Origin: Peptococcaceae bacterium
GTDB taxonomy: Bacteria; Bacillota; Dehalobacteriia; UBA4068; UBA4997
Direction of reading: 5' to 3'
NCBI GenBank assembly: GCA_022797295.1
Contig: JAAWKH010000015.1
Coordinates: 1 to 41,039, forward strand
Length of the DNA stretch: 41,039 bases
Positions 29,581-38,074 of this stretch are shown in pieces. The notes beneath the pieces are model-generated. The model did not search any database and was not told the origin of the DNA. It saw only the letters and a list, made by a program, of their open reading frames with translations. Made by a program: the position numbers and the translations under genes. The first letter of the stretch is position 1; every line of letters starts with the position of its first letter.

Positions 29581-29979
29581 TTGGCTTTGGTGCAGCTGAG
29601 GGAGGTGCAGGAGGCGCGAACCTGGGCTTTGAGCGAGTTTGCTCCCGATGGCGGCGAATGCTTTGTGCAGGGGCGCTGCGATGGGCTGGAGGCCCTGCGC
29701 CAGGCGGTGTTTTTGCTGTTGCAGACGGAGCGCGGCCGTTGGCCGATTTTTTCCGCCGGCTTTGGGGTTGACCTGTTGGGGTTGGTGGGCCAGCCGGCGG
29801 CTTATGTTATCCCGGAGGCGGAGCGGCGTTTGCGCGAGGCTCTTTTGCAGGACGACCGGGTGCTGGGCGTGGAGGAATTTCGCTTTGTCCGGCAGGGCCG
29901 TAGTTTGGCGGTTAGTTTTTTGGTGCGCAGCGTTTACGGAGATTTGCAGGCGGAGGTGACAAACTTAAATAATGTATGA
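29581..29979 (+). CDS. xkdS: Baseplate wedge protein (XkdS/DUF2634, gp25-like)
   Basis: Up to 132 residues. The start is uncertain among TTG 29581, TTG 29587 and GTG 29590 behind GAGGTGA. LEALRQAVFLLLQTERGRWP, FSAGFGVDLLGLVGQPAAYV and RRLREALLQDDRVLGVEEF are the DUF2634/gp25-like pattern of baseplate wedge proteins. It overlaps the XkdT start by 8 bases, indicating coupled translation. Confidence 0.82.
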   Translation: MALVQLREVQEARTWALSEFAPDGGECFVQGRCDGLEALRQAVFLLLQTERGRWPIFSAGFGVDLLGLVGQPAAYVIPEAERRLREALLQDDRVLGVEEFRFVRQGRSLAVSFLVRSVYGDLQAEVTNLNNV

Positions 29980-31045
29980 GAATATGACTTATGAAAATAT
30001 TTTGGCGGGGATGTTGGAGCGGGTGGCTAGCCCGGTGGACAAGCGGGAGGGGAGCCTGGTTTGGGACGCGCTGGCTCCGGCGGCTTTTGAGCTGGCCCGG
30101 CTTTATCAGGCCTTGGAACTGGTTTTGCAGGAGGGTTTTGCTGACACGGCCAGCCGCGCCTACTTGGTTTTGCGGGCTAAGGAGCGGGGGCTGAGCCCCC
30201 GGCCGGCCAGCCCGGCCACGGCCCTGGGCTTGATTGAGACCCAAACGGAGGTGGCCGTGGGCAGCCGTTTTTGCTGTGAGCGTTTTAATTGGCGCGTGAC
30301 CCGGAGCCTGGGCGAGAACCTTTTTGAGCTGGAATGCGAGGAGGCGGGCAGCGAGCCGAACGCTTATCTGGGGCGGCTGGTGCCGTTGGAATACTTGAGC
30401 GGGTTGAACAGGGCGGAATTGCAGCGGTTGATTGTGCCGGGCGAGGATGAGGAGAGCACGGAGGCTTTTCGGGCCCGCTATCTGCGGGACTTGCTGGAGC
30501 AGCGTTTTGGCGGCAATGTGGCGGATTATGTGGCTAAGGCGGAGAGCGTGGCCGGCGTGGGCGCGGCTAAGGTGCAGGCGGCCTGGGCTGGCGGCGGCAC
30601 GGTGCGATTGCTTTTGTTGGATGAAAAGTTGAGCGTGCCGGCGGCGGATTTGCTGGAGCGTGTGCAGCAGCTTTTTGACCCGCGGGGGTTGGCGGCCGGT
30701 CAGGGAGCCGGATTGGGCCTGGCGCCGATTGGTCATGTGGTGACGGTGGCGGCGGCGGAAGCGCGGACGGTGGATGTGGCTTTGCAGCTGACCTTGCGCG
30801 AGGGCTGGCAGGCTGCGGATGTGGCCGCCGCCGTGCGCGGATGCGTGGAGGGCTACTTGGCGGATTTGCGGACGGAATGGGCGGCGGCAGAGCATTTAAC
30901 GGTGCGTATCAGCCAGCTGGAGGCGCGCATTTTGCAGCTGCCGGGGGTTTGGGACGTTAGCGGTTTGACTCTGGCTGGCAAGGCGGCCAATTTGCAGTTG
31001 AGCGATACGGAAATACCGGTGAGGGGGCAGGTGGATGTCCGATAA
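29972..31045 (+). CDS. xkdT: Baseplate J-like protein (XkdT)
   Basis: 357 residues. ILAGMLERVASPVDKREGS at the start, GEDEESTEAFRARYLRDLLE and FGGNVADYVAKAESVAGVG in the middle match baseplate assembly protein J (gp47/XkdT family), which forms the wedge ring around the hub. The C-terminal part LQLPGVWDVSGLTLAGKAAN is typical. It overlaps both neighbours. Length and domain are complete. Confidence 0.92.
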   Translation: MYENMTYENILAGMLERVASPVDKREGSLVWDALAPAAFELARLYQALELVLQEGFADTASRAYLVLRAKERGLSPRPASPATALGLIETQTEVAVGSRFCCERFNWRVTRSLGENLFELECEEAGSEPNAYLGRLVPLEYLSGLNRAELQRLIVPGEDEESTEAFRARYLRDLLEQRFGGNVADYVAKAESVAGVGAAKVQAAWAGGGTVRLLLLDEKLSVPAADLLERVQQLFDPRGLAAGQGAGLGLAPIGHVVTVAAAEARTVDVALQLTLREGWQAADVAAAVRGCVEGYLADLRTEWAAAEHLTVRISQLEARILQLPGVWDVSGLTLAGKAANLQLSDTEIPVRGQVDVR

Positions 31046-31628
31046 GGTTGTGGAAGCATATAATGATAATGAAGCGGCGATGGGGCCGGCGGGACGGTTG
31101 CGCGAATATTTGCCGGAGTTTTTGGGGAATATTCGGGAGCTGGGGCAGGTTTTGCAGGCGGAGCAGCCTTACTTTCAGCAAGCTTGGCGGGCGGTGGAGC
31201 AGGCCTTGGCGGAGCAGTTTATTCTGGGAGCCGGAGAGTGGGGCCTGGCCCGTTGGGAGCAGCTTTTACATTTGGAGGCCCCGGAAAGTTTGAGTCTGGA
31301 TGAGCGGCGGCGAGCCTTGCTTTTGCGTTTGAACGAACAGCTGCCTTTTACCGTGGCCCGTTTGCAGGAGCTTTTGGCGGCCGCTGCGCCGCAAGGGCAA
31401 TATACTATGGTGTTGGATGAAAAGAACTATGTGCTGCATATTTACATTACGCTGGCGGCAAAAGGCTGCCTGCCGGCTTTGCGGGCGCTTTTGCAGCGGG
31501 TGGCGCCGGCTAACCTGAGCCTACATTTGCAGCTGATGTTTAATACACACGGCAAACTGGCCAAATTTACGCATCAGCAGCTGGGCAAATGGAGCTGCTG
31601 GGCAATCAGAGAGGAGGTGCTGGACTGA
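31035..31628 (+). CDS. xkdU: Baseplate/fibre connector (XkdU/DUF2313-like)
   Basis: 197 residues starting at ATG 31035 inside the end of xkdT. LREYLPEFLGNIRELGQVLQ, an AEQFILGAGEWGLARWEQLL segment and SLDERRRALLLRLNEQLP are diagnostic of XkdU/DUF2313 proteins (related to P2 gpI) that link baseplate to fibres. The TGATG overlap with the fibre gene supports coupled translation. Confidence 0.87.
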   Translation: MSDKVVEAYNDNEAAMGPAGRLREYLPEFLGNIRELGQVLQAEQPYFQQAWRAVEQALAEQFILGAGEWGLARWEQLLHLEAPESLSLDERRRALLLRLNEQLPFTVARLQELLAAAAPQGQYTMVLDEKNYVLHIYITLAAKGCLPALRALLQRVAPANLSLHLQLMFNTHGKLAKFTHQQLGKWSCWAIREEVLD

Positions 31629-32692
31629 TGGCTACATATACGGCTAATTATCGGCTGAAAAAGCCCGGTTTGGCAGATTACTATAATATTCAGGATTTTA
31701 ATGACAATGCGGATGTGATTGACGGCAAGCTGAAGCTGGGCGAGGAGGCCAAAAGCCTGGCTGAGAGCTTGCAGACCAGCCAGCAGGGTATGCAGACGAC
31801 GCTTAATGGTTTGCAGGTGAAAGCGGTGATTTCCGTGGTGGTTTGGGCGGCCCCGAACACGCAGGTGGTTTTGCAGCAGGTGGGCGGCAACGGCGCTTTT
31901 TCCGGCACGGTGGGCAGTTCTATGGAGTTGCAGGCGGCCTTGACCGCCTTGGGCAAATGGCGGCTGACCTATGTTTACGCTGGCAAAAGCTACAGCAAGG
32001 AATTTTTGGTGGAGCATATTGGCCGCACTACGGTGGTGGCTGCGCCGACTTTGGCGGCCGCGCCCTGGCCTTATATTGCCAAGCTGGCCGAGGCTGGGCG
32101 GGCCCGCGAGGCTTTTATGTTGGGTGATAGTAAAAGTGTGAGCAGCAGCTTGGGCGTTTACGATATGCAGATTATTGGTTTTGGCCAGGATTATCTGGCG
32201 ACGCCGACGGTGGGGCATGAAATGGCCGGTTTGACTTTTCAGATGAAAAGCAGCACGCCGCACAGTTACTCCTTTGACCCTAGCAGCACCTTTGACGGCG
32301 GCTGGGCCAACTGCCTGCTGCGGACGACTACCCTGCCAGGGGTGCTGAACAGTTTGCCGGCGGATTTGCAGGCGGCGCTGAAGCCGGTGCGCAAATATAC
32401 CGCCAACATTGACAATGGCGCGGGGCAGACTACTACTGACAAGCTGTTTTTGCCCTCTGAGTTTGAGCTTTACGGATACTGTGCGCTTTCCAATCCGCAG
32501 CATTACAATGTGTTTTATGAGTATTATCAGGCTGGGCATGTGCCTAACAAGAATTACAACTACTGGACGCGCAGCCGGGTGAAGGGCACGGGCAACGAGG
32601 CCTATCCGGTGACGGCGGTGTCGGGTTACTTGCAGGCTTCCTCCTACCGGGCGGATAGTAAATATGGCTTGTGCTTTGCTTTTTGTGTTTAA
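31628..32692 (+). CDS. Tail fibre / receptor-binding protein with DUF6273 C-terminus
   Basis: 354 residues from ATG 31628 (GAGGAGGTG upstream). The N-terminus YRLKKPGLADYYNIQDFNDN is the usual attachment segment of clostridial fibres, followed by a short helix. From about residue 140 the pattern WPYIAKLAEAGRAREAFMLG, a Gly-Gly-Trp segment, DKLFLPSEFELYG and YWTRSRVKGTG matches DUF6273, a C-type-lectin-like fold, ending FCFAFCV-like (LCFAFCV). It probably determines which cells the particle binds. No separate fibre chaperone follows. Confidence 0.8.
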   Translation: MATYTANYRLKKPGLADYYNIQDFNDNADVIDGKLKLGEEAKSLAESLQTSQQGMQTTLNGLQVKAVISVVVWAAPNTQVVLQQVGGNGAFSGTVGSSMELQAALTALGKWRLTYVYAGKSYSKEFLVEHIGRTTVVAAPTLAAAPWPYIAKLAEAGRAREAFMLGDSKSVSSSLGVYDMQIIGFGQDYLATPTVGHEMAGLTFQMKSSTPHSYSFDPSSTFDGGWANCLLRTTTLPGVLNSLPADLQAALKPVRKYTANIDNGAGQTTTDKLFLPSEFELYGYCALSNPQHYNVFYEYYQAGHVPNKNYNYWTRSRVKGTGNEAYPVTAVSGYLQASSYRADSKYGLCFAFCV

Positions 32693-32724
32693 TTTAAGAA
32701 TGATTGGAATTTAAGAATGATTGG
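32693..32724 (+). repeat. Short tandem repeat after the fibre gene
   Basis: TTTAAGAATGATTGG occurs twice (32693-32707 and 32710-32724) separated by two bases. It lies just after the stop of the fibre gene. This may be a replication-slippage product or a recombination scar from fibre exchange. Confidence 0.7.
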
Positions 32725-32751
32725 CGGGAATTGATAAAGGAGTGATGAGGA

Positions 32752-32964
32752 TTGATAATTTTACAGAGATTGGCTCGTTTGTTGGATGTGAAAAGCCTGG
32801 TGACGCTGGCTTTGGTGTTGGTTTTGTGTGTGATGACCATTGGCGGCCGCGAGATGAGCGAGCTTTTTGGTAGTGCGGTGATGTTGGTTTTGGGCTTTTT
32901 TTTCGGTAAAAATGTGCGAACCGACGGAGAGCGCAGTGAGGAAAATAATTTGGGAGGAAAATGA
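32752..32964 (+). CDS. Holin-like small membrane protein
   Basis: 70 residues from TTG 32752 (AAAGGAGTGATGAGG upstream). An amphipathic start LQRLARLLDVKS leads into two hydrophobic segments, LVTLALVLVLCVMTIGG and FGSAVMLVLGFFFG, and a charged tail TDGERSEENN. Size, topology and position between fibre and endolysin fit a phage holin that opens the membrane for particle release. Family-level assignment is not certain. Confidence 0.65.
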   Translation: MIILQRLARLLDVKSLVTLALVLVLCVMTIGGREMSELFGSAVMLVLGFFFGKNVRTDGERSEENNLGGK

Positions 32965-32980
32965 TTTGGAGGGGAAATAA

Positions 32981-33598
32981 ATGCAATATCCATTTAAGAC
33001 GTTTAGATTGGGCACCCGCTATGGCGCGGTTGGCAAGCTTTGGCAGGCTGGTTGGCATAGCGGACAGGATTTTATATCCATTGCTGACGGCGGCGACGGT
33101 TTGGTTTATCCGCTTTATGCCGGGCATGTGCAAAAGGTTGGCCGCAGCGGCAGCTACGGCAACTGTGTGTATGTTAAGCATGCGGACGGATACCTGACGC
33201 TTTACGCCCATTTGCGCACGGTTTACGTGCAGCCGGGCCAGAAAGTGAACGAGGACACCGTTTTGGGCGTGGAGGGCGCGACTGGCAATGTGACCGGCCG
33301 CCATTTGCACTTGGAGGTGCATAAGGGAGAATATCGTTATCCGGCGGGGATTGACCCTTTGCAGTTTATACGCGAGGGCATTGCCGCTGAAAAAGAAAGG
33401 GAGGAGGAATTGGAAGTGGAAAAGCAGATTAAACTGCGCTTGAACGGCGTGGAAAAAACGGTGGCCGCTATTGAAAAGGCTGGGCATAATTACGTGCGTT
33501 TGCAGGATTTGCGGGACGGACATATCCGCGTGGATTACGACGCGAAAGCCGGGGAGCCGGTGGTGACGGTTGTGCCTGGAGAATCGAAAAAAATTTGA
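32981..33598 (+). CDS. M23 peptidase endolysin
   Basis: 205 residues. LytM-type zinc endopeptidase: HSGQDF gives the first His and Asp ligands, and the conserved ...TGRHLHLEVH motif gives the catalytic and third ligands, with YGNCVYVKHADGYLTLYAHL between. It cleaves peptidoglycan cross-links. The C-terminal tail (IKLRLNGVEKTVAAIEKAG, YVRLQDLRDG) resembles a stalk-type domain that may bind the wall. No signal peptide, so release depends on the holin. ATG 32981 has GGAGGGGAAATAA. Last gene of the phage cluster. Confidence 0.87.
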   Translation: MQYPFKTFRLGTRYGAVGKLWQAGWHSGQDFISIADGGDGLVYPLYAGHVQKVGRSGSYGNCVYVKHADGYLTLYAHLRTVYVQPGQKVNEDTVLGVEGATGNVTGRHLHLEVHKGEYRYPAGIDPLQFIREGIAAEKEREEELEVEKQIKLRLNGVEKTVAAIEKAGHNYVRLQDLRDGHIRVDYDAKAGEPVVTVVPGESKKI

Positions 33599-33620
33599 CA
33601 ATAGGGGCTGTAATATTTAT

Positions 33621-33636
33621 TTTTCTGTGGTATAAT
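33621..33636 (+). promoter_or_regulatory. Extended -10 promoter, first copy
   Basis: TTTTCTGTGGTATAAT; the TG before GTATAAT and TATAAT at 33631-33636 form an extended -10. CTGTG and CACAG flank it as a 5-bp inverted repeat. The same element recurs at 33732-33747. Confidence 0.5.
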
Positions 33637-33731
33637 GTGAATACACAGCGATTGGCGAGCTGTATGCGAAGCCAGAGCTGATGTTGAACCAATACCACAG
33701 TGCAATTTGTGCAAAGTGGTGTAATGATTAT

Positions 33732-33747
33732 CTTTCTGTGGTATAAT
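33732..33747 (+). promoter_or_regulatory. Extended -10 promoter, second copy, at the DUF5665 start
   Basis: CTTTCTGTGGTATAAT with TATAAT at 33742-33747, nearly identical to the copy 111 bp upstream. Between the copies a hairpin (ACCAC..TGCA pairing TGCA..GTGGT, 33693-33722) is possible. The ATG lies only 5 bases after the -10. Confidence 0.55.
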
Positions 33748-33752
33748 AAAGT

Positions 33753-33989
33753 ATGTTTAATTTTACGAATAAAAAAAAGCTGCGGCGTTGGTGGGGTTTT
33801 GCCCTGCGCCATTTTGCGGCTGGCATATTCCGAGGCATGGGCTTTGCGCTGGGTTTCTTTTTGCTCAGCGCGCTGGCCTTGTATCTTTTGAACCTGCTGG
33901 TGGATTTGGGCATTCCCGTTTTGGGTGATTTTATTGCTCAGCTGCTGTTTTACGTGCAGGAAGTGCAGCGGGTTAAAGGCTTGGTTTGA
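33753..33989 (+). CDS. DUF5665-like small membrane protein
   Basis: 78 residues. The basic start FNFTNKKKLRRWWGFALRHF is followed by one strong membrane segment (GFALGFFLLSALALYLLNLL) and a moderately hydrophobic tail. It resembles DUF5665 proteins found near lspA in clostridia. No SD precedes the ATG; instead a -10 box ends 5 bases upstream, so the mRNA may be leaderless. If the upstream promoter copy is used, the leader is about 110 nt. It is followed 29 bp later by lspA, suggesting cotranscription. Confidence 0.7.
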   Translation: MFNFTNKKKLRRWWGFALRHFAAGIFRGMGFALGFFLLSALALYLLNLLVDLGIPVLGDFIAQLLFYVQEVQRVKGLV

Positions 33990-34018
33990 TTAATACTTGA
34001 GGAAATTGAGGTTGTTTG

Positions 34019-34459
34019 ATGATTTTTGTGTTGATTATTGTGGTTGGGTTGGTTTTGGACCAGCTCAGCAAATGGCTGGTGGTGCAAAACCTGCCCCTGG
34101 GCGGCAGCGTGGAGATTTTGGGGCCGGTTTTGCAGCTGCACCATGTGCGGAACACCGGCGCGGCCTGGAGCCTTTTTAGCAACAGTACTTTGGGGCTGGC
34201 CGTGTTTTCCCTGGTGCTTTTGGTTTTGCTGGCGGCCTGGTTTTTTTTGACCCCGGCCGCTCGCCGCGGCCAACGCCTGGCCTTGAGCGTGGTGATGGCC
34301 GGAGCCTTGGGGAATATGCTTGACCGCTTCCGTTTGGGCTATGTGGTGGATTTTTTGGAGCTGCCGCATTGGCCGATTTTTAACGTGGCAGATATACTGC
34401 TTTGCTGCGGCGTGGCTGGGCTGGCTATTTTACTGTTTTTGGAAGAAAAAGCGAAATAA
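34019..34459 (+). CDS. lspA: Lipoprotein signal peptidase II
   Basis: 147 residues or slightly fewer, four membrane spans. It cleaves prolipoproteins before the lipid-modified Cys. The catalytic aspartates are in GALGNMLDR and FNVADILLC; the conserved QLHHVRNTGAAWSLF block is intact. The start is ATG 34019 with GAGGT upstream. It processes lipoproteins such as the LAGC protein encoded at 2673-3875. Adjacent to an RluD-type gene, the common lspA-rluD order. Confidence 0.95.
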   Translation: MIFVLIIVVGLVLDQLSKWLVVQNLPLGGSVEILGPVLQLHHVRNTGAAWSLFSNSTLGLAVFSLVLLVLLAAWFFLTPAARRGQRLALSVVMAGALGNMLDRFRLGYVVDFLELPHWPIFNVADILLCCGVAGLAILLFLEEKAK

Positions 34460-34492
34460 GAAACAAAATAAGAAACATAGTGGGAATGAATT

Positions 34493-35425
34493 ATGAATGA
34501 GTTACATTTTGTGATAACGGAGGCGGAAGCCGGCCAGCGAATTGACCTGTTTTTGACGGCTTATGCGGCGGAGGGACAATCGCGCTCCTTTTGGCAAAAG
34601 CTGTTGAAGCAGGGCGGCGTGCAGGTGCAGCCTGCCGGTGGCGAGCCGAATTTGGCCAAACCGAATTACACGCTTAGGGCGGGCGACGAGCTTTGGGCCC
34701 AACTGCCGGAGGCTGAGCCTTTGCAGGCGGAGCCGGAGGATATTCCGTTGGATGTGGTGTTTGAGGACGCCGACCTGTTGGTGGTGAACAAGCCGCGGGG
34801 GATGGTGGTGCATCCGGCGGCCGGCAACTGGCAGGGGACCTTGGTGAACGCTCTGCTGGCGCATTGTCGCGACCTTTCCGGCATTAACGGCGTTTTGCGG
34901 CCGGGCATTGTACACCGCTTGGACAAGGACACTACCGGGCTGATTATTGTGGCTAAAAGCGACCGCGCCCACCAAAAGCTGGCCGAGGGCTGGCATGAGG
35001 GGGCGGTGAACCGTTGGTATCTGGCCTTGTTGCACGGTAGTATGGCGGAGCCGGGCGGCACCATTGACGCGCCGTTGGGCCGGAGCCCCAAAGACCGCAA
35101 AAAGATGGCGGTTTTGCCATCGGGCGGCCGCCGGGCGGTGACGCATTATCAGGTTTTGGAGCGCGTGGGCGGCTATACCCTGGTGCGCTGCAAGCTGGAA
35201 ACGGGGCGCACTCACCAAATCCGCGTACATATGAAATATTTGGGTCATCCTTTGGTTGGGGACAAGCTTTACGGGCCGCGGAATACGCCCGATGTGGGCA
35301 TGCTGCTGCATTCGGCGCGGCTACAGTTTGTGCACCCGATTACGGATGAAACGATTGAGTTGGAGGCTCCGCTGCCGGCTGATTTTGCCGCTTTTTTGGC
35401 AGAGCTGGAAAAGGCGGAGGCTTGA
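34493..35425 (+). CDS. RluA/RluD-family 23S rRNA pseudouridine synthase
   Basis: 310 residues. An N-terminal S4 RNA-binding domain (RIDLFLTAYAAEGQSRSF) precedes the catalytic domain with the diagnostic HRLDKDTTGLIIVAK, whose Asp forms the covalent intermediate. LETGRTHQIRVHMKYLGHPL and a GDKLYG turn complete the family. It isomerises uridine in large-subunit rRNA; which site (RluD-like or RluB-like) cannot be decided here. It follows lspA by 33 bp. Confidence 0.93.
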   Translation: MNELHFVITEAEAGQRIDLFLTAYAAEGQSRSFWQKLLKQGGVQVQPAGGEPNLAKPNYTLRAGDELWAQLPEAEPLQAEPEDIPLDVVFEDADLLVVNKPRGMVVHPAAGNWQGTLVNALLAHCRDLSGINGVLRPGIVHRLDKDTTGLIIVAKSDRAHQKLAEGWHEGAVNRWYLALLHGSMAEPGGTIDAPLGRSPKDRKKMAVLPSGGRRAVTHYQVLERVGGYTLVRCKLETGRTHQIRVHMKYLGHPLVGDKLYGPRNTPDVGMLLHSARLQFVHPITDETIELEAPLPADFAAFLAELEKAEA

Positions 35426-35461
35426 GTTGCTTTTTAGTTTGCGGTTAAGGAGGAATGCGAG

Positions 35462-36790
35462 ATGAGCGAGCCTAATTTGTTCAGCGGGCAGGCGGACGCT
35501 AACCGTCGCCGGGCGGAACCCCTGGCGGCTCGGATGCGCCCCCGCAGCTTGGCGGAATATGTGGGGCAGGAGCAGATTTTGGGGCGAGGGCGTTTGCTGC
35601 GCCGGGCCATTGAGGCCGACCAGCTTTCATCGTTGCTGTTTTACGGGCCGCCGGGGGTTGGCAAAACCTCGCTGGCGCGGGTGATTGCCAACAGCACCAG
35701 CAGCAGCTTTAAGCAGCTTTCTGCTGTGGGCACCGGCGTGGCGGAGCTGCGGGCGGTTTTGCAGACGGCCCGGCAAAATCTGGAGCTTTACAATATGCGC
35801 ACGGTGTTGTTTATTGATGAGATCCACCGCTTTAACAAGGGCCAGCAGGACGCTTTGCTGCCGGCGGTGGAGGACGGCACGGTGATTTTGATTGGCGCGA
35901 CCACCGAAAACCCCTATTTTGAGGTGAACGGCGCGCTGCTTTCCCGCTCCCGCATTTTTCGCTTGGAACCTTTGCAGAAGCAGCATATCCGGGCGCTTTT
36001 GCTGTTGGCCTTGCAGGACAAGGAGCGCGGCTTGGGCAATTATCAGGTGGATATGCAGGCGGAGGCGCTGGATCATATTGCCGACGCGGCGGCAGGGGAC
36101 GCCCGCAACGCTTATAATGCGCTGGAGCTGGCGGTGCTGACCACTGCGCCGGCAGAGGACGGGCTGCGGCATATCACCCTGGAGGTGGCGGCGGAGAGCA
36201 TTCAGCAAAAAGCCCTGCATTACGATAAGCAGGGCGATAATCATTACGATGTGATTTCCGCATTTATCAAGAGCATGCGCGGTTCCGACCCGGACGCGGC
36301 TTTGCATTATCTGGCGCGGATGATTAGGGCCGGCGAACAGCCGGAGTTTATCTGCCGGCGGATTATTATTTGCGCGGCGGAGGACGTGGGACTGGCCGAC
36401 CCGCAGGCTTTGCAGGTGGCCACGGCTTGTATGGACGCGGTGCATTTTGTGGGCTGGCCGGAGGCGCGTATTCCCTTGGCGATGGCCGCGGTTTACGTGG
36501 CGCGGGCACCAAAAAGCAACAGCGCTTATCTTGGCATTGACGCGGCTTTGGCTGAGGTGGACAAGCTGGGTGATTTTGCCGTGCCGCGTCACCTGCGCGA
36601 CAGCAGTTACCCTGGGGCTAAGCAATTTGGCCACGGGGCGGGCTACAAATATGCGCACGATTTTGGCGGTTACGTGCAGCAGCAGTATCTGCCGGATGAG
36701 CTGAGGGGCCGGAAATATCTGAACCCGACCGGCAACGGAGCCGACGCCGCCGCGCCCTGGTTTGCAGATAAGCGGCCAGGCCGGGATTAA
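35462..36790 (+). CDS. rarA: Replication-associated AAA+ ATPase RarA (MgsA)
   Basis: 442 residues, the normal length. Walker [17 protein letters not shown], Walker [20 protein letters not shown], sensor region [19 protein letters not shown] and the C-terminal tetramerisation part ([31 protein letters not shown]). It acts at stalled replication forks with SSB and RecA. AAGGAGGAATGCGAG precedes ATG 35462. Confidence 0.95.
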   Translation: MSEPNLFSGQADANRRRAEPLAARMRPRSLAEYVGQEQILGRGRLLRRAIEADQLSSLLFYGPPGVGKTSLARVIANSTSSSFKQLSAVGTGVAELRAVLQTARQNLELYNMRTVLFIDEIHRFNKGQQDALLPAVEDGTVILIGATTENPYFEVNGALLSRSRIFRLEPLQKQHIRALLLLALQDKERGLGNYQVDMQAEALDHIADAAAGDARNAYNALELAVLTTAPAEDGLRHITLEVAAESIQQKALHYDKQGDNHYDVISAFIKSMRGSDPDAALHYLARMIRAGEQPEFICRRIIICAAEDVGLADPQALQVATACMDAVHFVGWPEARIPLAMAAVYVARAPKSNSAYLGIDAALAEVDKLGDFAVPRHLRDSSYPGAKQFGHGAGYKYAHDFGGYVQQQYLPDELRGRKYLNPTGNGADAAAPWFADKRPGRD

Positions 36791-36850
36791 GCTGGAATAT
36801 TAGCTAATATATTTAATATAGAAGAAAAAGGATAAGGGGCTGAGATATTT

Positions 36851-38074
36851 ATGAAATACATAGTGATTTTGGCGGATGGCATGGCGGATTGGCCTTGCCC
36901 GGAATTGGATGGCAAAACGCCGATGACGGTGGCCGACAAGCCGCACATTAACGCGATGGCGGGCGGCGGCCTGACCGGACTGTGCCAGACGGTGCCGCCG
37001 GAATTTGCGCCGGGCTCCGACGTGGCTAACCTTTCGATTATGGGCTACGCGCCGCAGGAATTTTATCGGGGGCGTTCCTCCTTGGAGGCGCTTTCCGCCG
37101 GGGTGCCGATGGCTGAGGGAGATTTGAGTCTGCGGGCCAATTTGGTGCAACTCTCCGACGAGCCGGAATTTTTGCAGCGCACGATGGTGGATTACTCCGG
37201 CGGTGATATTGCCACTGAGGACGCGCGCGAGCTGATTGCCGCGGTGGCGGCGGAGCTGGACACGGATTTGGTGCGGCTGTTTCCGGGCGTTTCCTATCGG
37301 CATATTCTGCTGCGGCGTGGGGAAGCGGCGGATACTACCACCTATACCCCGCCGCATGATATGATGGGCGAGAAAGTGGCCGACCGTTTGCCGCAGGGCG
37401 CAGGCGCAGAGGAGATGTTGGAATTTATGCGCCGGGCCAGCGAGATTTTGGCCCGTCAGCCTTATAATCTGGCTAAAGCGGCCAAAGGCGAGGGGATTGC
37501 CAACGCTTTGTGGCTTTGGGGGCCGGGCACTAAGCCTCTGCTGCCTAATTTTCAGCAGCGCTGGGGCAAAAAGGGCGGCGTTTTGAGTGCGGTTGACCTG
37601 CTGCGCGGCATTGGTATTGCGGCGGGAATGGATATTTTACATTTATCGACGGCGACCGGCCGGCCGGAAACCGACTTCCGCGGCAAGGGCGAGGTGGCCG
37701 CGGCCTACTTGCAAGGCGGCGCTGATTTTGTTTACGTGCATGTGGAGGCCCCGGACGAGAGCGGCCATCAGGGTTTGCTGGATAAGAAAATCAGTGCGAT
37801 TGAGCGGATTGACCAGGAAACGATCCCGCCGATTTTGGACGCGCTGGCGGCGATGGGCGAGGATTATCGTATGCTGGTGTTGCCCGACCATTTTACGCCT
37901 TTGGAAATTCGCACCCACGCGCGCGACGCGGTGCCGTTTGTGCTGTTTGACAGCCGGCACCACAGTTTGGCTAATCCGGTGGTTCATGATGAGGCGCGCG
38001 CGGCGGCTCAGGGCCTGTTTTTGCCGAACGGCCCCTGTTTGCTGGAGAATTTGTTCAATGATAACCTTTTCTAA
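36851..38074 (+). CDS. apgM: Archaeal-type cofactor-independent phosphoglycerate mutase
   Basis: 407 residues. YIVILADGMADWPCPELDGK at the start and PGSDVANLSIMGY with the catalytic Ser are typical of the alkaline-phosphatase superfamily ApgM. VHVEAPDESGHQGLLDKK and VLPDHFTPLEIRTH carry metal-binding Asp/His. It interconverts 2- and 3-phosphoglycerate. This type, distinct from dPGM and the longer GpmI, occurs in archaea and several clostridial lineages. Its end overlaps the azlC start by 17 bases. Confidence 0.92.
   Translation: MKYIVILADGMADWPCPELDGKTPMTVADKPHINAMAGGGLTGLCQTVPPEFAPGSDVANLSIMGYAPQEFYRGRSSLEALSAGVPMAEGDLSLRANLVQLSDEPEFLQRTMVDYSGGDIATEDARELIAAVAAELDTDLVRLFPGVSYRHILLRRGEAADTTTYTPPHDMMGEKVADRLPQGAGAEEMLEFMRRASEILARQPYNLAKAAKGEGIANALWLWGPGTKPLLPNFQQRWGKKGGVLSAVDLLRGIGIAAGMDILHLSTATGRPETDFRGKGEVAAAYLQGGADFVYVHVEAPDESGHQGLLDKKISAIERIDQETIPPILDALAAMGEDYRMLVLPDHFTPLEIRTHARDAVPFVLFDSRHHSLANPVVHDEARAAAQGLFLPNGPCLLENLFNDNLF

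Larger units (their letters stand above)
18271..33598 (+). mobile_element. Compact PBSX/Xkd-type contractile-tail prophage or domesticated particle cluster
   Basis: About 15.3 kb, all plus strand, mostly overlapping or closely spaced genes. It contains packaging (TerS, TerL), head (portal, scaffold, capsid, connectors), contractile tail (sheath, tube, baseplate, chaperone), tail fibre and lysis genes. No integrase, excisionase, repressor, replication or host-takeover gene is present. No att-like direct repeat was seen at the ends. The tail module is split, with the XkdQ/P/R/N block placed between portal and scaffold. A head-bearing particle is expected, so a pure tailocin is unlikely. A defective prophage, PBSX-like killer particle or gene transfer agent would all fit. 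Confidence 0.85.

Noticed and set aside
18271..33598. R-type tailocin (headless bacteriocin)
   Set aside because: Terminase, portal, scaffold and major capsid genes are present and look intact, so a head is expected.
31628..33598. Diversity-generating retroelement around the fibre gene
   Set aside because: No reverse transcriptase, accessory gene or second near-identical copy of the fibre 3' end is visible in the window.
33637..33731. Known riboswitch or tRNA-like RNA between the two promoter copies
   Set aside because: A hairpin is possible, but no conserved riboswitch core that I know could be matched.
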